Of a DNA stretch of 64,000 bases, positions 8,685 through 17,462 are shown in pieces. Position 1 is the stretch's first letter. Every line of letters begins with the position of its first letter. The DNA is taken from assembly GCA_963799425.1 (NCBI GenBank), contig CAWCXA010000019.1, forward strand, positions 186,001 through 250,000. Reading direction: 5' to 3'. The DNA is from CAVWSM01 sp963799425 (GTDB lineage: Bacteria; Actinomycetota; Actinomycetes; Jiangellales; Jiangellaceae). Under the pieces are notes generated by a model. It worked only from the letters and a program-made list of their open reading frames with translations. It was not told the origin of the DNA and did not search any database. Position numbers and translations under genes: made by a program.

Positions 8685-9573
8685 CGCGCTCCCGGACGGC
8701 CGGTGCAACCTCATCTGCAAACATTTGGAAGAAGTCTGGATCTGGCGGCACTGCAAGGATGAACGTGTCCATGCCCTGGTCGACCGCGAGCTGGCTGAGC
8801 GCATCCACCCACAGCTCAGGCGGCCCAACAACTCCTTGGTCCAAGGAGCCGACGGAGCCTGGAGCGCTCGGAGCGAACCCGCCACCCACGTTGAGGACAC
8901 GCCGGATCGCCGCCGGATCCCTGCCTGCGTTGCTGGCGGCGTCGTCGATGGTCTGATTGAGGGCGGACAGCTCGTCAGGACCCGCGCGGCCCAGTGAGAT
9001 CACCCAGCCGTCGGCCTTCGAGCCGATGAGCTTGAGCATCCGCGGTCCGGATGCGCCCACCCAGATGCCGACATCATGGGCGGGCCGGGGGCCCGGGTGG
9101 ACACCGGACAGCCAGTAGTACTTGCCGTCCACCCGCGGTGTCCGCTCGTCGCTCCACATGGCGCGGATGACGTCGATGGCCTCGGAGGTCGCCGCCACGG
9201 CTTCGCCGGGAGTTCGTACGGGCCCGCCCATCGCCCCGATCGCGTCCCAGAACGCACCGGCGCCAAGCCCGAGCTCGAGCCGGCCGCCGGTCATCAGGTC
9301 CAGGCTGGCAATGGACTTGGCCAGCACGGCCGGCGGGCGCATCGGCAGGCTCGCGACGTCCTGGAAGTAACGGATCCGCTCCGTACGAGTGGCCAGCACG
9401 CTGATCAGCGTCCACGTATCGAGGAAGCGCCGCTGGTAGGGATGGTCCTGGATACCAATGAGGTCATAACCCAGCTCGTCCAGCAGCTGCGCTGTGTCGA
9501 TCAGCTGCTTCCAGTCTTCGGCCGTCGGGATCAGGAAGTAGCCGAACTCGATCGGTCGCCCATGGTCGGCCAT
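8662..9573 (-). CDS. LLM-class (F420-dependent-type) flavin oxidoreductase
   Basis: A 303-residue TIM-barrel enzyme with family landmarks GYDLIGIQDHPYQRR, LASLDLMTGGRLELGLGAGAFW and GPRPAHDVGIWVGASGPRML. Actinobacterial members usually use reduced F420, others FMN; the cofactor cannot be settled by eye. The start at 9573 is supported by an AGGAGG site just upstream, so the 13 extra codons open to 9612 are not used. It stands alone and converges with the GDSL gene. Confidence 0.88.
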   Translation of the reverse strand: MADHGRPIEFGYFLIPTAEDWKQLIDTAQLLDELGYDLIGIQDHPYQRRFLDTWTLISVLATRTERIRYFQDVASLPMRPPAVLAKSIASLDLMTGGRLELGLGAGAFWDAIGAMGGPVRTPGEAVAATSEAIDVIRAMWSDERTPRVDGKYYWLSGVHPGPRPAHDVGIWVGASGPRMLKLIGSKADGWVISLGRAGPDELSALNQTIDDAASNAGRDPAAIRRVLNVGGGFAPSAPGSVGSLDQGVVGPPELWVDALSQLAVDQGMDTFILAVPPDPDFFQMFADEVAPAVRERVSSLRGH

Positions 9574-10051
9574 GTAATCGCCTCCTGCGATGCTTTCGCT
9601 GATGTGAACCAACCGGTCTGGGCGGTCGTCTATGCCTGACTACCGTCTGCATGGCAAGTGTCGTGGGGCCGATGGGAGATCTCGCAGTGAGCCGTGTCAA
9701 CCAGCGTCCGCTCGCCCGCGTCGAGTGGTGCTGTCGAGGTGCGGCGCGCCCCTGAGTTCCACGAGATGAGTCACGGCGAGTCGTTCCACGCACTCCTCGG
9801 CGCGCGCTTCGGCTGCCTCGCCCTCGTGGGCGTCCTGCACGAGATCGCGGCAGGTGGCGGTCAGGCGCTCGTCGCCACTCGCTCCCAGATCCTCGCTGCC
9901 ATCCCCAGGAGCCCGAATCCTCGAGGTAGGTTCCTGGGGACTGCGCGAGGTGCCATGGGACGACCTCGAGCTCATCACCAACTGGCGACGGTTTCTGTCC
10001 CAGCCGGACAACTACCTGCAGCACCTCGTCGACCCGTGACTTCGGCCGAGG
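9574..10051. other. region of uncertain coding content
   Basis: No complete gene can be defended. A minus-strand frame (9697-9975) gives a charged, helix-like peptide (for example TCRDLVQDAHEGEAAEARAE). A plus-strand frame ending at 10039 gives WDDLELITNWRRFLSQPDNY. Both have GC-rich third positions but neither has a ribosome-binding site or a recognised family. They may be remnants of one gene broken by frameshifts, next to the decayed HNH gene. Confidence 0.3.
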
Positions 10052-11366
10052 TCAGGCTGCGAGGTCGAGGTGCCAGGGGTCGGCTATCCAGTGCAGGACG
10101 TGCTCGGTCTGGCAGGGATCGTCGATAGTCATGTCGGGTGGTGGATGATCGCCGGTCTCGGGCCAGTCGGGCTGGTGTGGGAGGGGTTCGACGTGGGTGG
10201 TGTAGACCCGACCCAGGGGGCTGGTCATCGTCAGGGTGCCGTCGGGTTCGAGGCGGGTGGTCCACCCGCCGTGCGTCTTGGCGTTGTGGTGGCGTCGGCA
10301 GAGGGTGGTCAGGTTGCATTCGCAGGTCGGACCGTCCGGCCACGGCACGTCGTGGTCGGCGTCGCAACGCCAGATCAGGCGCGTCACACCCGGGCGCCCT
10401 GCAGTGCCGGTCCCGGTCGAGGACGCGTTGACGCATCGCCTCGCTGGGCCGGTAGCGGATGCGGTCGTGGCGGTGCGGCGTGCCGGTGGCCGGGTCGGTG
10501 AGGATGCGTTCCCAGACGTCGGCGCCGCCGGCCAGCCTGCGCGCCACCGACGCGGGGACCGGGCCGGCGCCGTCGAGGTCGCCGGGCGCCTCGGACAGCC
10601 CGAGCAGCGTCTGCACGGGCACGGTCAGCCGGACCAGCACGCCGCCCGACTCGTGCTCGGTATCGCCGCCGGTGAGCAGGTCGATCGCGGCGTCGAACCG
10701 CAACACACCCAGCGCAGACTCCGTGGCCGGCGCGGCGCGCCCGCAACGCCTTGGCGGTGATCGCGGTGTAGGCGGCGGCCAGGTCCTCGGTCGGCCCGTA
10801 CAGCGAGAGCCAGCCCATCGCGTCCGGGCCGGGCTCGAACTCCACACATCGCGTCGGCCTGCTTGGTCTCGCGACGTTTCCGCACCCCGTCGGGGTCGAG
10901 CTCGACGATCAGCCGCTGCACGCGGCGGCCCAGCTCGGCCACACTCCACCGCCCGGCCTTCGACGTCAGCTCGGCGTCGACCACCGCGGCCACCGCGTCG
11001 TCACAGCATTGGGTCTCCAGGATCAGTCGCCGGGCCCGCGGCAGGGTGATCTGCCCGGCCACCAGCGCCTCGCGTGCCATCGGCAGGCGGCCCAGCCCCC
11101 AGGCGAAGGATCCCTTCGCGCTACCCGGTGCGGATCGACGCGCCCAGCGCGGCGCCGATCTCCACCGCCGCGTCGAACCCGGCCGGGCAGTTGTCGGCGT
11201 CGAGCAGTGGGCGCACCGCGTCGGCCTGCACCGCGTGTGCCCAGCCGATCAACCGCTCCGCGGCGACCACCAGGTCCACCCGATCACCGAGGGCCAGCCC
11301 GGTGGGGTCTGCGGCGGCCGCGGCGATCGCGGCGGCCAGCTCGGCACCCGTCAGGTCTTCGAACAT
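10052..11366 (-). pseudogene. DUF222 / HNH endonuclease domain protein (13E12-type), multiply frameshifted
   Basis: Reading from ATG 11366 leftwards gives recognisable DUF222 sequence (MFEDLTGAELAAAIAAAAAD, QADAVRPLLDADN), but the frame changes at least four times, near 11110, 10850, 10735 and 10390. The final part is an HNH nuclease domain (DADHDVPWPDGPTCECNL, LCRRHHNAKTHGGW) ending in a stop at 10052. Intact relatives are single proteins of about 400-500 residues, abundant and often multi-copy in actinobacteria. With four shifts, this copy is almost certainly dead. Confidence 0.88.
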
Positions 11367-11716
11367 GTGTCCAGAATAGCAGGTCAGGCAGACAAGTGGT
11401 GGCGTCTGTGCACAAGTTTCTGACCGATTTGAGGTGACGACAAGGCACTCGGGCAGCTGGCTTCCCGCCGAGCCGACATGGTCCTCACGGACGCAGGAAC
11501 GCGCAGTGGTGGGGGGCCAGCTCAAGCGCATCACGGTGATGGCCAATTCGAGTTGATGCTTTCAGGAGCCGGCCAATCGAGACCCGAGCCCTCCATGATC
11601 CAAGGATCTGCACGCAACCCCGGATACACCCTGAACGGCCCTCCAACCCCAAGCCAGCGCCAATCCCGCCCTGAAAGCGCGGACAGACCCTCACCCGCGT
11701 ACGCTGGAACGTCCGA
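11367..11716. other. intergenic region between HNH pseudogene and helR
   Basis: About 350 bases with only short, unconvincing open frames on both strands. I looked here for the rifampicin-associated inverted repeat known upstream of some helR genes and did not find it. Confidence 0.45.
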
Positions 11717-13969
11717 ATGTCAGTCGCCAAAGGGGTCGGGGTCAGCGTGGGCGATCCGGTCGCCGAGGAGCAGGAGCACCTCGACCGCCTCTATACCCGT
11801 CTCGACCAGTTGCGTGCCCGCAGCTCACGCGCGCTGAGCGACGTACGCCGGTCCGGTGCTGTCGGCACACCGCAAAACCGCTCTGAACGGGACGCGATGG
11901 ACGCCTTCTACTCGGGGCGTCTGTCCAGCCTCAACAGCGCGGAATACCGACTCTGTTTCGGCCGGCTCGACCTCGAGTCAGCAGAGACACGGCACATCGG
12001 GCGCGTCGGTCTGTCCGACGACCACCAGGACCAGCTGCTCGTCGACTGGCGCGCGCCAGCCGCCCAGCCGTTCTACCAGGCAACCGCGGCGCACCCGATG
12101 GGCGTCGTGCGCCGACGGCACCTGTCCACGCACGGTCGCACCGTGACCGGCATCGAGGACGAGATCTTCGACCTGGCAGCAATCGACCCCACTGAGCGCG
12201 AGTCGCTCCGGGGCGAGGCCGCGCTCATGGCCGCCGTCACGGAAGCGCGTACGGGCCGGATGCGGGACATCGTTGCCACGTTGCAGGCCGAGCAGGACCG
12301 GATCGTCCGCGCCGAGCTGCCGGGCATCCTCGTCGTGCAGGGTGGCCCGGGCACCGGAAAGACCGCTGTGGCGCTGCACCGCGCGGCGTACCTGCTTTAC
12401 ACATACCGAGATCGACTCGCCGGCCGCGGCGTGCTTGTGGTCGGTCCGAGCGACCGGTTCCTCCGTTACATCTCCCAGGTGCTTCCCTCGCTCGGAGAGA
12501 CCGACGTGGTCATGGCAACACCGGCCGCGCTGTACGCCGACGTCGAGGCCACGGCGAACGAGCCCGAGCACGTCGCGGCGCTCAAGGGCGACCTTCGCAT
12601 GGCCCGCGTCGTCGCGACGGCCGTCCGGGCTAGGCAGCGCGTGCCCCGCCGAGTCGTACGGATGAACGTCGACGGCAGCGCGGTGACGCTTGAACCGTCG
12701 GTGGTCCACGCCGCACGACGCCAGGCCCGCGCCTCCCGACGGCCGCACAATGTCGCCCGCGAGATCTTCCTCGTGGCGCTGCTGGACGAGCTCGTCGAAC
12801 GGTTGGCCGAGGCCCGCGGGGTCGACGTTACCGAGAGCCGCCGCCCCGTCCTGCTTGACGACCTGCGCTCCTCGCGCGACGTGCGGCGCGAGCTCAACCT
12901 GCTCTGGATGCCCGTGACGCCGCAGCGGCTGCTTGCCGACCTGTACGCCGACCGCCGGCGCCTCGACAACGCTGCACGGGGCAAGCTGACGCCCGAGGAG
13001 CGCGACCTGCTTGTGCGCGAGCGCGGGTCCGCCTGGACACCGGCCGATGTGCCGCTGCTCGACGAGGCCGCGCGGTTGCTCGGTGAGGATGACACCGCGG
13101 CGCGGCTGGACGAGGCGCGGCGGGACGCGGAGCGCGCCGCCGAGCTCGCGTATGCCCGCGAGGTTCAGCAGCGGTCTGGCGTTCCGGGTGAGCTCGTGTC
13201 AGCCGAGGTACTCGCAGAGCGTTACGCCGGGTCCGGGCCGGCACTCTCGGTGGCAGATCGGGCGTCCACCGACAGGTCATGGCGCTTCGGGCACATTGTT
13301 GTCGACGAGGCACAGGAGCTCTCGCCGATGATGTGGCGCATGCTGCTGCGCCGTGGTCCGTCCGGGTCGATGACGGCGGTAGGCGACGTGTCGCAGACCG
13401 GTTCGCTGGCTGGCGCGTCGACGTGGGCTGGGGTGCTCGACCAGGTGGCGCCCGGCAAGTGGCGGGTTGAAGAGCTCACGGTCAACTACCGCACACCGGA
13501 GCGCATCATGGCACTCGCCCGCAATGTGGTGCACGAGGCCGGGGAGGCGCTGCCGGTGACCCGCTCCGTGCGCGAAGGTGACTACGACCCGGTCGTGGTC
13601 GCCACCGATCCGGCCAACCTTGCGGACACCGTGGTTACACACGCAAAGACCGACCTCGCCGGTGCGACCGATGGGCGGGTGGGTGTGGTTGCCCCCGCCA
13701 CACGTCTGGATGAGCTGCTGGCTGCGCTGCAGGCCGCGCTCGGCAAGGAAATCGTCGGAGACGCCACCCGCGACGACACCCCGCTGACGGTGCTCACACC
13801 GGTCGAGGCCAAGGGCCTGGAGTTCGATGCGGTAATCGTGGTCGAGCCGGCCGCCTTGATCGACGCCGACCGGCGGGGAGTGCATGACTTGTATGTCGCG
13901 CTGACGCGCCCCACGCAGCGGTTGTCCGTGATCCACACCGGCGACCTGCCCGGGGGCATCACCGCGTGA
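11717..13969 (+). CDS. helR: HelR-type RNA polymerase recycling motor ATPase (UvrD-like)
   Basis: A 750-residue superfamily 1 helicase-like protein. An N-terminal helical arm (EEQEHLDRLYTRLDQLRARS) precedes a split ATPase with Walker A GGPGTGKTAVALH near residue 209, a Walker B-type VVDEAQELSP near 528, and late motifs TVNYRTPERI and EAKGLEFDAVIVV. HelD/HelR proteins pull stalled RNA polymerase from DNA, and actinobacterial HelR also displaces rifamycins. ATG 11717 is used; GTG 11747 is a reasonable alternative, since the conserved part begins just after it. It stands alone on the plus strand and converges with the next gene. Confidence 0.9.
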   Translation: MSVAKGVGVSVGDPVAEEQEHLDRLYTRLDQLRARSSRALSDVRRSGAVGTPQNRSERDAMDAFYSGRLSSLNSAEYRLCFGRLDLESAETRHIGRVGLSDDHQDQLLVDWRAPAAQPFYQATAAHPMGVVRRRHLSTHGRTVTGIEDEIFDLAAIDPTERESLRGEAALMAAVTEARTGRMRDIVATLQAEQDRIVRAELPGILVVQGGPGTGKTAVALHRAAYLLYTYRDRLAGRGVLVVGPSDRFLRYISQVLPSLGETDVVMATPAALYADVEATANEPEHVAALKGDLRMARVVATAVRARQRVPRRVVRMNVDGSAVTLEPSVVHAARRQARASRRPHNVAREIFLVALLDELVERLAEARGVDVTESRRPVLLDDLRSSRDVRRELNLLWMPVTPQRLLADLYADRRRLDNAARGKLTPEERDLLVRERGSAWTPADVPLLDEAARLLGEDDTAARLDEARRDAERAAELAYAREVQQRSGVPGELVSAEVLAERYAGSGPALSVADRASTDRSWRFGHIVVDEAQELSPMMWRMLLRRGPSGSMTAVGDVSQTGSLAGASTWAGVLDQVAPGKWRVEELTVNYRTPERIMALARNVVHEAGEALPVTRSVREGDYDPVVVATDPANLADTVVTHAKTDLAGATDGRVGVVAPATRLDELLAALQAALGKEIVGDATRDDTPLTVLTPVEAKGLEFDAVIVVEPAALIDADRRGVHDLYVALTRPTQRLSVIHTGDLPGGITA

Positions 13970-13975
13970 ATGGTG

Positions 13976-14941
13976 TCAGAGCCTGAAGACAACCTTGCCG
14001 AACAACTCGCCAGAAGCCATCGCAGCAAAGCCTTCCCGTGCCTCGGACAGCGGGAGCACCCGGTCGATGACCGGGCGCACTCCCGTGCGGGCACACACGG
14101 AGGCCAGGCGTGCGAGCTCATCGCGGTTGCCCATCGTCGAGCCGATGACGCTCACCTGCGTGAAGTAGATGCGCGCCAGCTCCGTCTGCGCGACGCGGCC
14201 ACTCGTCGCCCCGGCGACCACCACCCTGCCCCCCGGCCGCACAGCCTTGAAGGAGTGGTCCCACGTCGCCGCACCAACGGTCTCCATGACCGCGTCAACG
14301 CGCTCCGGCAGCCGAGCGCCGTTCGGGAAAGCCTGATCTGCTCCGAGCTCGACCGCCCGCGCACCCTTCTTGTCGTCACGACTCGTGACCCACATGCGAT
14401 AGCCAGCCGCGGACCCGAGCACAACCAGCGCCGTGGCCACTCCGCCTCCGGCACCCTGCACGAGAATCGTGCCACCGGGTTGGACGCCACTGTTGGTGAA
14501 GAGCATGCGGTACGCAGTGAGCCACGCAACCGGCAGGCACGCGGCCTCCTCGAAGGAGAGCTCCGCCGGTTTGGGGATCAGGTTGCGCCGGGGCACCACG
14601 ACCTGCTCGGCAAGCGTGCCCTGGTGCAGCTCGGACAGCAGCGTGCGCTTCGGGTCGTACGTCTCGTCGCCCTGCCACCCTGGGGAAGGGATTACCGCGT
14701 GCACCAGGACGTCGTTGCCATCGTCGTCGACACCTGCCGCGTCGGCGCCGAGGATCATCGGAAGCTGCTCGGCCCGTAGGCCCACACCACGCAGAGACCA
14801 GATGTCGTGCTGGTTGAGCGCAGCCGCGCGTACGTGCACGCGCGCCCAGCCATCGGGCACCTCGGGCTCCGGCCGGTCACCGACCACCAACCCGGCGATG
14901 GGGTCGTCTGAGTCGAAGCTCTGGACGTAGGCAGCCAGCAT
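13976..14941 (-). CDS. zinc-independent MDR alcohol dehydrogenase / quinone oxidoreductase
   Basis: A 321-residue medium-chain reductase: GroES-like N-terminus with RAAALNQHDIWSLRG, then a nucleotide-binding fold with ILVQGAGGGVATALV and a late GGRVVVAGATSG. The cluster of structural-zinc cysteines is absent, as in the NADPH-quinone reductase branch. The start at 14941 gives a normal N-terminus (MLAAYVQSFD); the open frame extends further upstream into the sodX region without family similarity. The substrate is unknown. Confidence 0.86.
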   Translation of the reverse strand: MLAAYVQSFDSDDPIAGLVVGDRPEPEVPDGWARVHVRAAALNQHDIWSLRGVGLRAEQLPMILGADAAGVDDDGNDVLVHAVIPSPGWQGDETYDPKRTLLSELHQGTLAEQVVVPRRNLIPKPAELSFEEAACLPVAWLTAYRMLFTNSGVQPGGTILVQGAGGGVATALVVLGSAAGYRMWVTSRDDKKGARAVELGADQAFPNGARLPERVDAVMETVGAATWDHSFKAVRPGGRVVVAGATSGRVAQTELARIYFTQVSVIGSTMGNRDELARLASVCARTGVRPVIDRVLPLSEAREGFAAMASGELFGKVVFRL

Positions 14942-14951
14942 GCGCGGCACC

Positions 14952-15263
14952 CTATCGACGTTGTGCGTGACGACGCCGCGGCGGCCACAGGCGCACGCGC
15001 ACCACCCCGAGCACGCCCGCGTCAGGGATCGCGCCAACTAGCCAGGAGTCGACGCCCTCAGCCGGGTTGTCACGCTCGACCCACCAGCCGGCGGGCTCGC
15101 GGCGCGTGACTCGCTTGACTGCCAACCCGTCGCGCTCAGGAAGCCGTACGACGACGAGATCGCCAGGGCGCGGAGTCCGGCCGTACGACACCAGCACGCG
15201 GTCCCCGTCGTGCAGCGAGGGCAGCATCGAGCGGCCACGTACGACGGCCAGACCCAGACGCAC
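14952..15263 (-). CDS. sodX: nickel-type superoxide dismutase maturation protease (S26 family)
   Basis: A 103-residue signal-peptidase-like protein with the catalytic Ser in GRSMLPSL and the Lys in AVKRV. GTG 15263 has an AGGAGG site just upstream. It is divergent from sodN, 95 bases away, and SodX is the protease that removes the SodN leader so that the N-terminal His can bind nickel. It is short and lacks an obvious membrane anchor, as is usual for this subgroup. Confidence 0.87.
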   Translation of the reverse strand: MRLGLAVVRGRSMLPSLHDGDRVLVSYGRTPRPGDLVVVRLPERDGLAVKRVTRREPAGWWVERDNPAEGVDSWLVGAIPDAGVLGVVRVRLWPPRRRHAQRR

Positions 15264-15284
15264 CGGCGCCTCCTGCTGCAGTGG

Positions 15285-15310
15285 GGTTCGGGAGTAGTGT
15301 CCCCGGGTAG
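15285..15310 (+). promoter_or_regulatory. possible SigF/SigB-type promoter of sodN
   Basis: GGTTC (15285-15289), 15 bases, then GGGTAG (15305-15310). This resembles the GTTT-N15-17-GGGTA pattern used by SigF/SigB-type sigma factors of actinobacteria. It sits about 49 bases before the sodN start codon, and a sigma factor of that family is encoded just downstream. The -35 match is imperfect. Confidence 0.4.
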
Positions 15311-15358
15311 TTACCTCGTGTCGCCCCCTCCCATGGACTCCGACGAAAGGACGATCGC

Positions 15359-15763
15359 ATGCTCTCGCGGCTGTTTGCTCCCTCGGTGGAAGTGTCTGCG
15401 CACTGCGACCTGCCCTGTGGCGTCTATGACCCCGCGCAGGCCCGCATCGAGGCCCAATCGGTCAAGGCCATCATCGAGAAGTACAACGCGTCGGATGACG
15501 ACGTGTTCAAGGCACGCGCACTGTTCATCAAGGAAGAGCGCTCCGAGCTCGTGAAGCACCACCTGTGGGTGCTCTGGACCGACTACTTCAAGCCGCCGCA
15601 CTTCGAGAAGTACCCACAGCTGCACCAGCTCTTCAACGAAGCGACAAAGCTGGCCGGTGCTGCCGGGGGCAAGGGCTCCGTCGACGTCGCCAAGGCCGAC
15701 GACCTGCTCGGCAAGATCGACGAGATTGCCGAGATCTTCTGGGAGACCAAGCAGGCCGCCTGA
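15359..15763 (+). CDS. sodN: nickel superoxide dismutase
   Basis: A 134-residue cytoplasmic Ni-SOD precursor. A 14-residue leader ending VEVSA precedes the nickel hook HCDLPCGVYDPAQARIEAQS; after cleavage His1, Cys2 and Cys6 bind nickel. The rest is the four-helix bundle of the family (FKARALFIKEERSELVKHHLWVLW). AAAGGA lies about 8-14 bases before the start. The enzyme disproportionates superoxide. The pairing with sodX supports the assignment. Confidence 0.97.
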   Translation: MLSRLFAPSVEVSAHCDLPCGVYDPAQARIEAQSVKAIIEKYNASDDDVFKARALFIKEERSELVKHHLWVLWTDYFKPPHFEKYPQLHQLFNEATKLAGAAGGKGSVDVAKADDLLGKIDEIAEIFWETKQAA

Positions 15764-15784
15764 CGACGCGCCGTACCTCCGCAC

Positions 15785-16213
15785 ATGCCCCACCCCCCAT
15801 ATGCCGAGCGCGACGACCTGGATCGCCGCGAGAGAGGCGCGCGGGCCGACCGTGTGACGCTGCGGCTGCCGACGGACAGCGCCTACGTCTCTGTTCTCCG
15901 CACCGCGACAGCCGGCCTGGCAGCGCGCAGCAACTTCACCATCGACGAGATCGAGGACCTGCGCATCGCGGTCGACGAAGCCTGCGCATTGCTGCTGCCG
16001 CGCGCCCGGCCAGGGTCGGCACTCGACTGCACATTCGACGTCGGCAATGTTGACCTCGCGATTGTCGTCGCTGTCGAGAGCGACGACCCGCGGCCGCCGC
16101 GAACGGACACGTTCGCGTGGGCGGTGCTGACCGCACTCGCGGGCAAGGTGGAGGCGAGCGCAACCGATCAGGGTGTCGAGATCCGCCTGCACAAGACGCG
16201 CGGGGCAGCGTGA
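15785..16213 (+). CDS. RsbW/UsfX-like anti-sigma factor
   Basis: A 142-residue GHKL ATPase-like protein (LRTATAGLAARSNFTIDEIE, then LRIAVDEACALLL) followed directly by a SigF/SigB-type sigma gene; the two overlap by GTGA. In this family the protein holds its cognate sigma factor until released by an anti-anti-sigma partner. The usual N-box Asn after the DEAC motif is replaced by Leu, as also happens in the mycobacterial UsfX branch. No anti-anti-sigma gene is adjacent. Confidence 0.85.
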   Translation: MPHPPYAERDDLDRRERGARADRVTLRLPTDSAYVSVLRTATAGLAARSNFTIDEIEDLRIAVDEACALLLPRARPGSALDCTFDVGNVDLAIVVAVESDDPRPPRTDTFAWAVLTALAGKVEASATDQGVEIRLHKTRGAA

Positions 16214-17028
16214 TCCTGTTCGCCGCAGACGGGGCCAGCCTGGGCCAGGGCGAGCCCAGCCTGAGCCGGGAGGAACTACGCGAGCTCAGTCGCCAGCTCT
16301 TCGTGGAGCTCGCCCGCGCCCCCGATGGCCCGGAGCGCACACAGGTTCGCGACCGCCTTGTCACGGTGCATCTCCCGCTGGTCGAGCATCTGGCCCGCCG
16401 CTTCCGCGACCGCGGTGAGCCGTACGACGACCTCGTCCAGGTGGCGACCATCGGCCTGATCAAGGCGATCGACCGATTCGACCTCGAGCGCGGCGTCGAG
16501 TTCTCGACCTACGCGACGCCCACGATCCTGGGCGAGATCAAGCGACACTTCCGCGACACGGGCTGGGCGGTGCGTGTCCCACGCCGCCTGCAAGAGCTCC
16601 GACTCACGCTGACCGTTGCGTCGCAGGAGCTCACGCAGAAGCTCGGACGGTCGCCGACCGTCGCCGAGCTGGCAACCGAGCTGCAGGTGAGCGAGGACGA
16701 GGTTCTGGAGGGCATCGAGTCGTCCAACGCCTACAGCCCAATGTCCCTGGACACCCCGGACAGCGGAACCTATGAGGAGCGGCCGTCGGTCGGTGAGCTC
16801 CTGGGTGACTGGGACGCCAACCTCGACGGCGTCGAGTATCGCGCCACGCTGCGCCCGCTCATGGAGGAGCTGCCCGAGCGTGACAGACGCATCCTCCTGC
16901 TGCGGTTCTTCCGCGGGCTGACCCAGTCGCAGATCGCCGAGGAGATCGGCGTCTCGCAGATGCACGTCTCACGGATCCTGGCGCGCACCTTGGCTCAGCT
17001 GCGCGAACAGCTGCTGACGGAGGACTAG
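16210..17028 (+). CDS. group 3 RNA polymerase sigma factor, SigF/SigB type
   Basis: A 272-residue sigma factor with region 2 (DDLVQVATIGLIKAIDRFD, EFSTYATPTILGEIKRHFRD), region 3 (VPRRLQELRLTL) and a region 4 helix-turn-helix (GLTQSQIAEEIGVSQMHVSR). GTG 16210 overlaps the stop of the anti-sigma gene, so the pair is co-translated. Relatives run general-stress, stationary-phase or sporulation programmes. Its likely promoter pattern occurs upstream of sodN nearby. Confidence 0.92.
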   Translation: MILFAADGASLGQGEPSLSREELRELSRQLFVELARAPDGPERTQVRDRLVTVHLPLVEHLARRFRDRGEPYDDLVQVATIGLIKAIDRFDLERGVEFSTYATPTILGEIKRHFRDTGWAVRVPRRLQELRLTLTVASQELTQKLGRSPTVAELATELQVSEDEVLEGIESSNAYSPMSLDTPDSGTYEERPSVGELLGDWDANLDGVEYRATLRPLMEELPERDRRILLLRFFRGLTQSQIAEEIGVSQMHVSRILARTLAQLREQLLTED

Positions 17029-17426
17029 TCGCGCCCCAGCGCGGCACGGGCGTCCGGTCGGAGAAGTCCGACAAGCGCCGCGAGCGCGCCGAGAGCCAGC
17101 GGCACGGCACCGATCCAGAGGCCCTCCAGCGCCATGTACCACGCGATCGGCAGCATGAGCAGCTGCAGGAAGACGGCCGCCCCGTGGGTGAAGGACGAGC
17201 GTCGCCACAGCCCGTACCCGACGAGCAGCACCAGAGCACCCAGCACGAGAAAGTAGACCGTCGATCCCATCGCGACGTCCTCGTTGGAGGCGTCGCGCAG
17301 TAGGGACTCGACAGCCAGCCACACCCCGAAACCGAACAGACCCAGTCCCTCGCTTGCGACCACTGCGGCGGCCACCGTGAGACTCCTTGGCCGAGCCGGG
17401 GACTGGGGAGGTGGGGTGACGGGCAC
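17025..17426 (-). CDS. small integral membrane protein
   Basis: A 133-residue protein with about four hydrophobic segments (for example VYFLVLGALVLLVGYGLW, GAAVFLQLLMLPIAWYMA) and a short charged C-terminus. GTG 17426 is a plausible start but has no clear ribosome-binding site; the frame is open to 17618 over the start of the next gene. It converges with the sigma gene with a 4-base overlap. No function is recognised. Confidence 0.65.
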   Translation of the reverse strand: MPVTPPPQSPARPRSLTVAAAVVASEGLGLFGFGVWLAVESLLRDASNEDVAMGSTVYFLVLGALVLLVGYGLWRRSSFTHGAAVFLQLLMLPIAWYMALEGLWIGAVPLALGALAALVGLLRPDARAALGRD

Positions 17427-17462
17427 GCAGCAGAGCGTACGACCCGGGTTAAGGTGAAGCGC

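Noticed and set aside
11367..11716. Rifampicin-associated element upstream of helR
   Set aside because: No sequence close to the known 19-bp inverted repeat is present.
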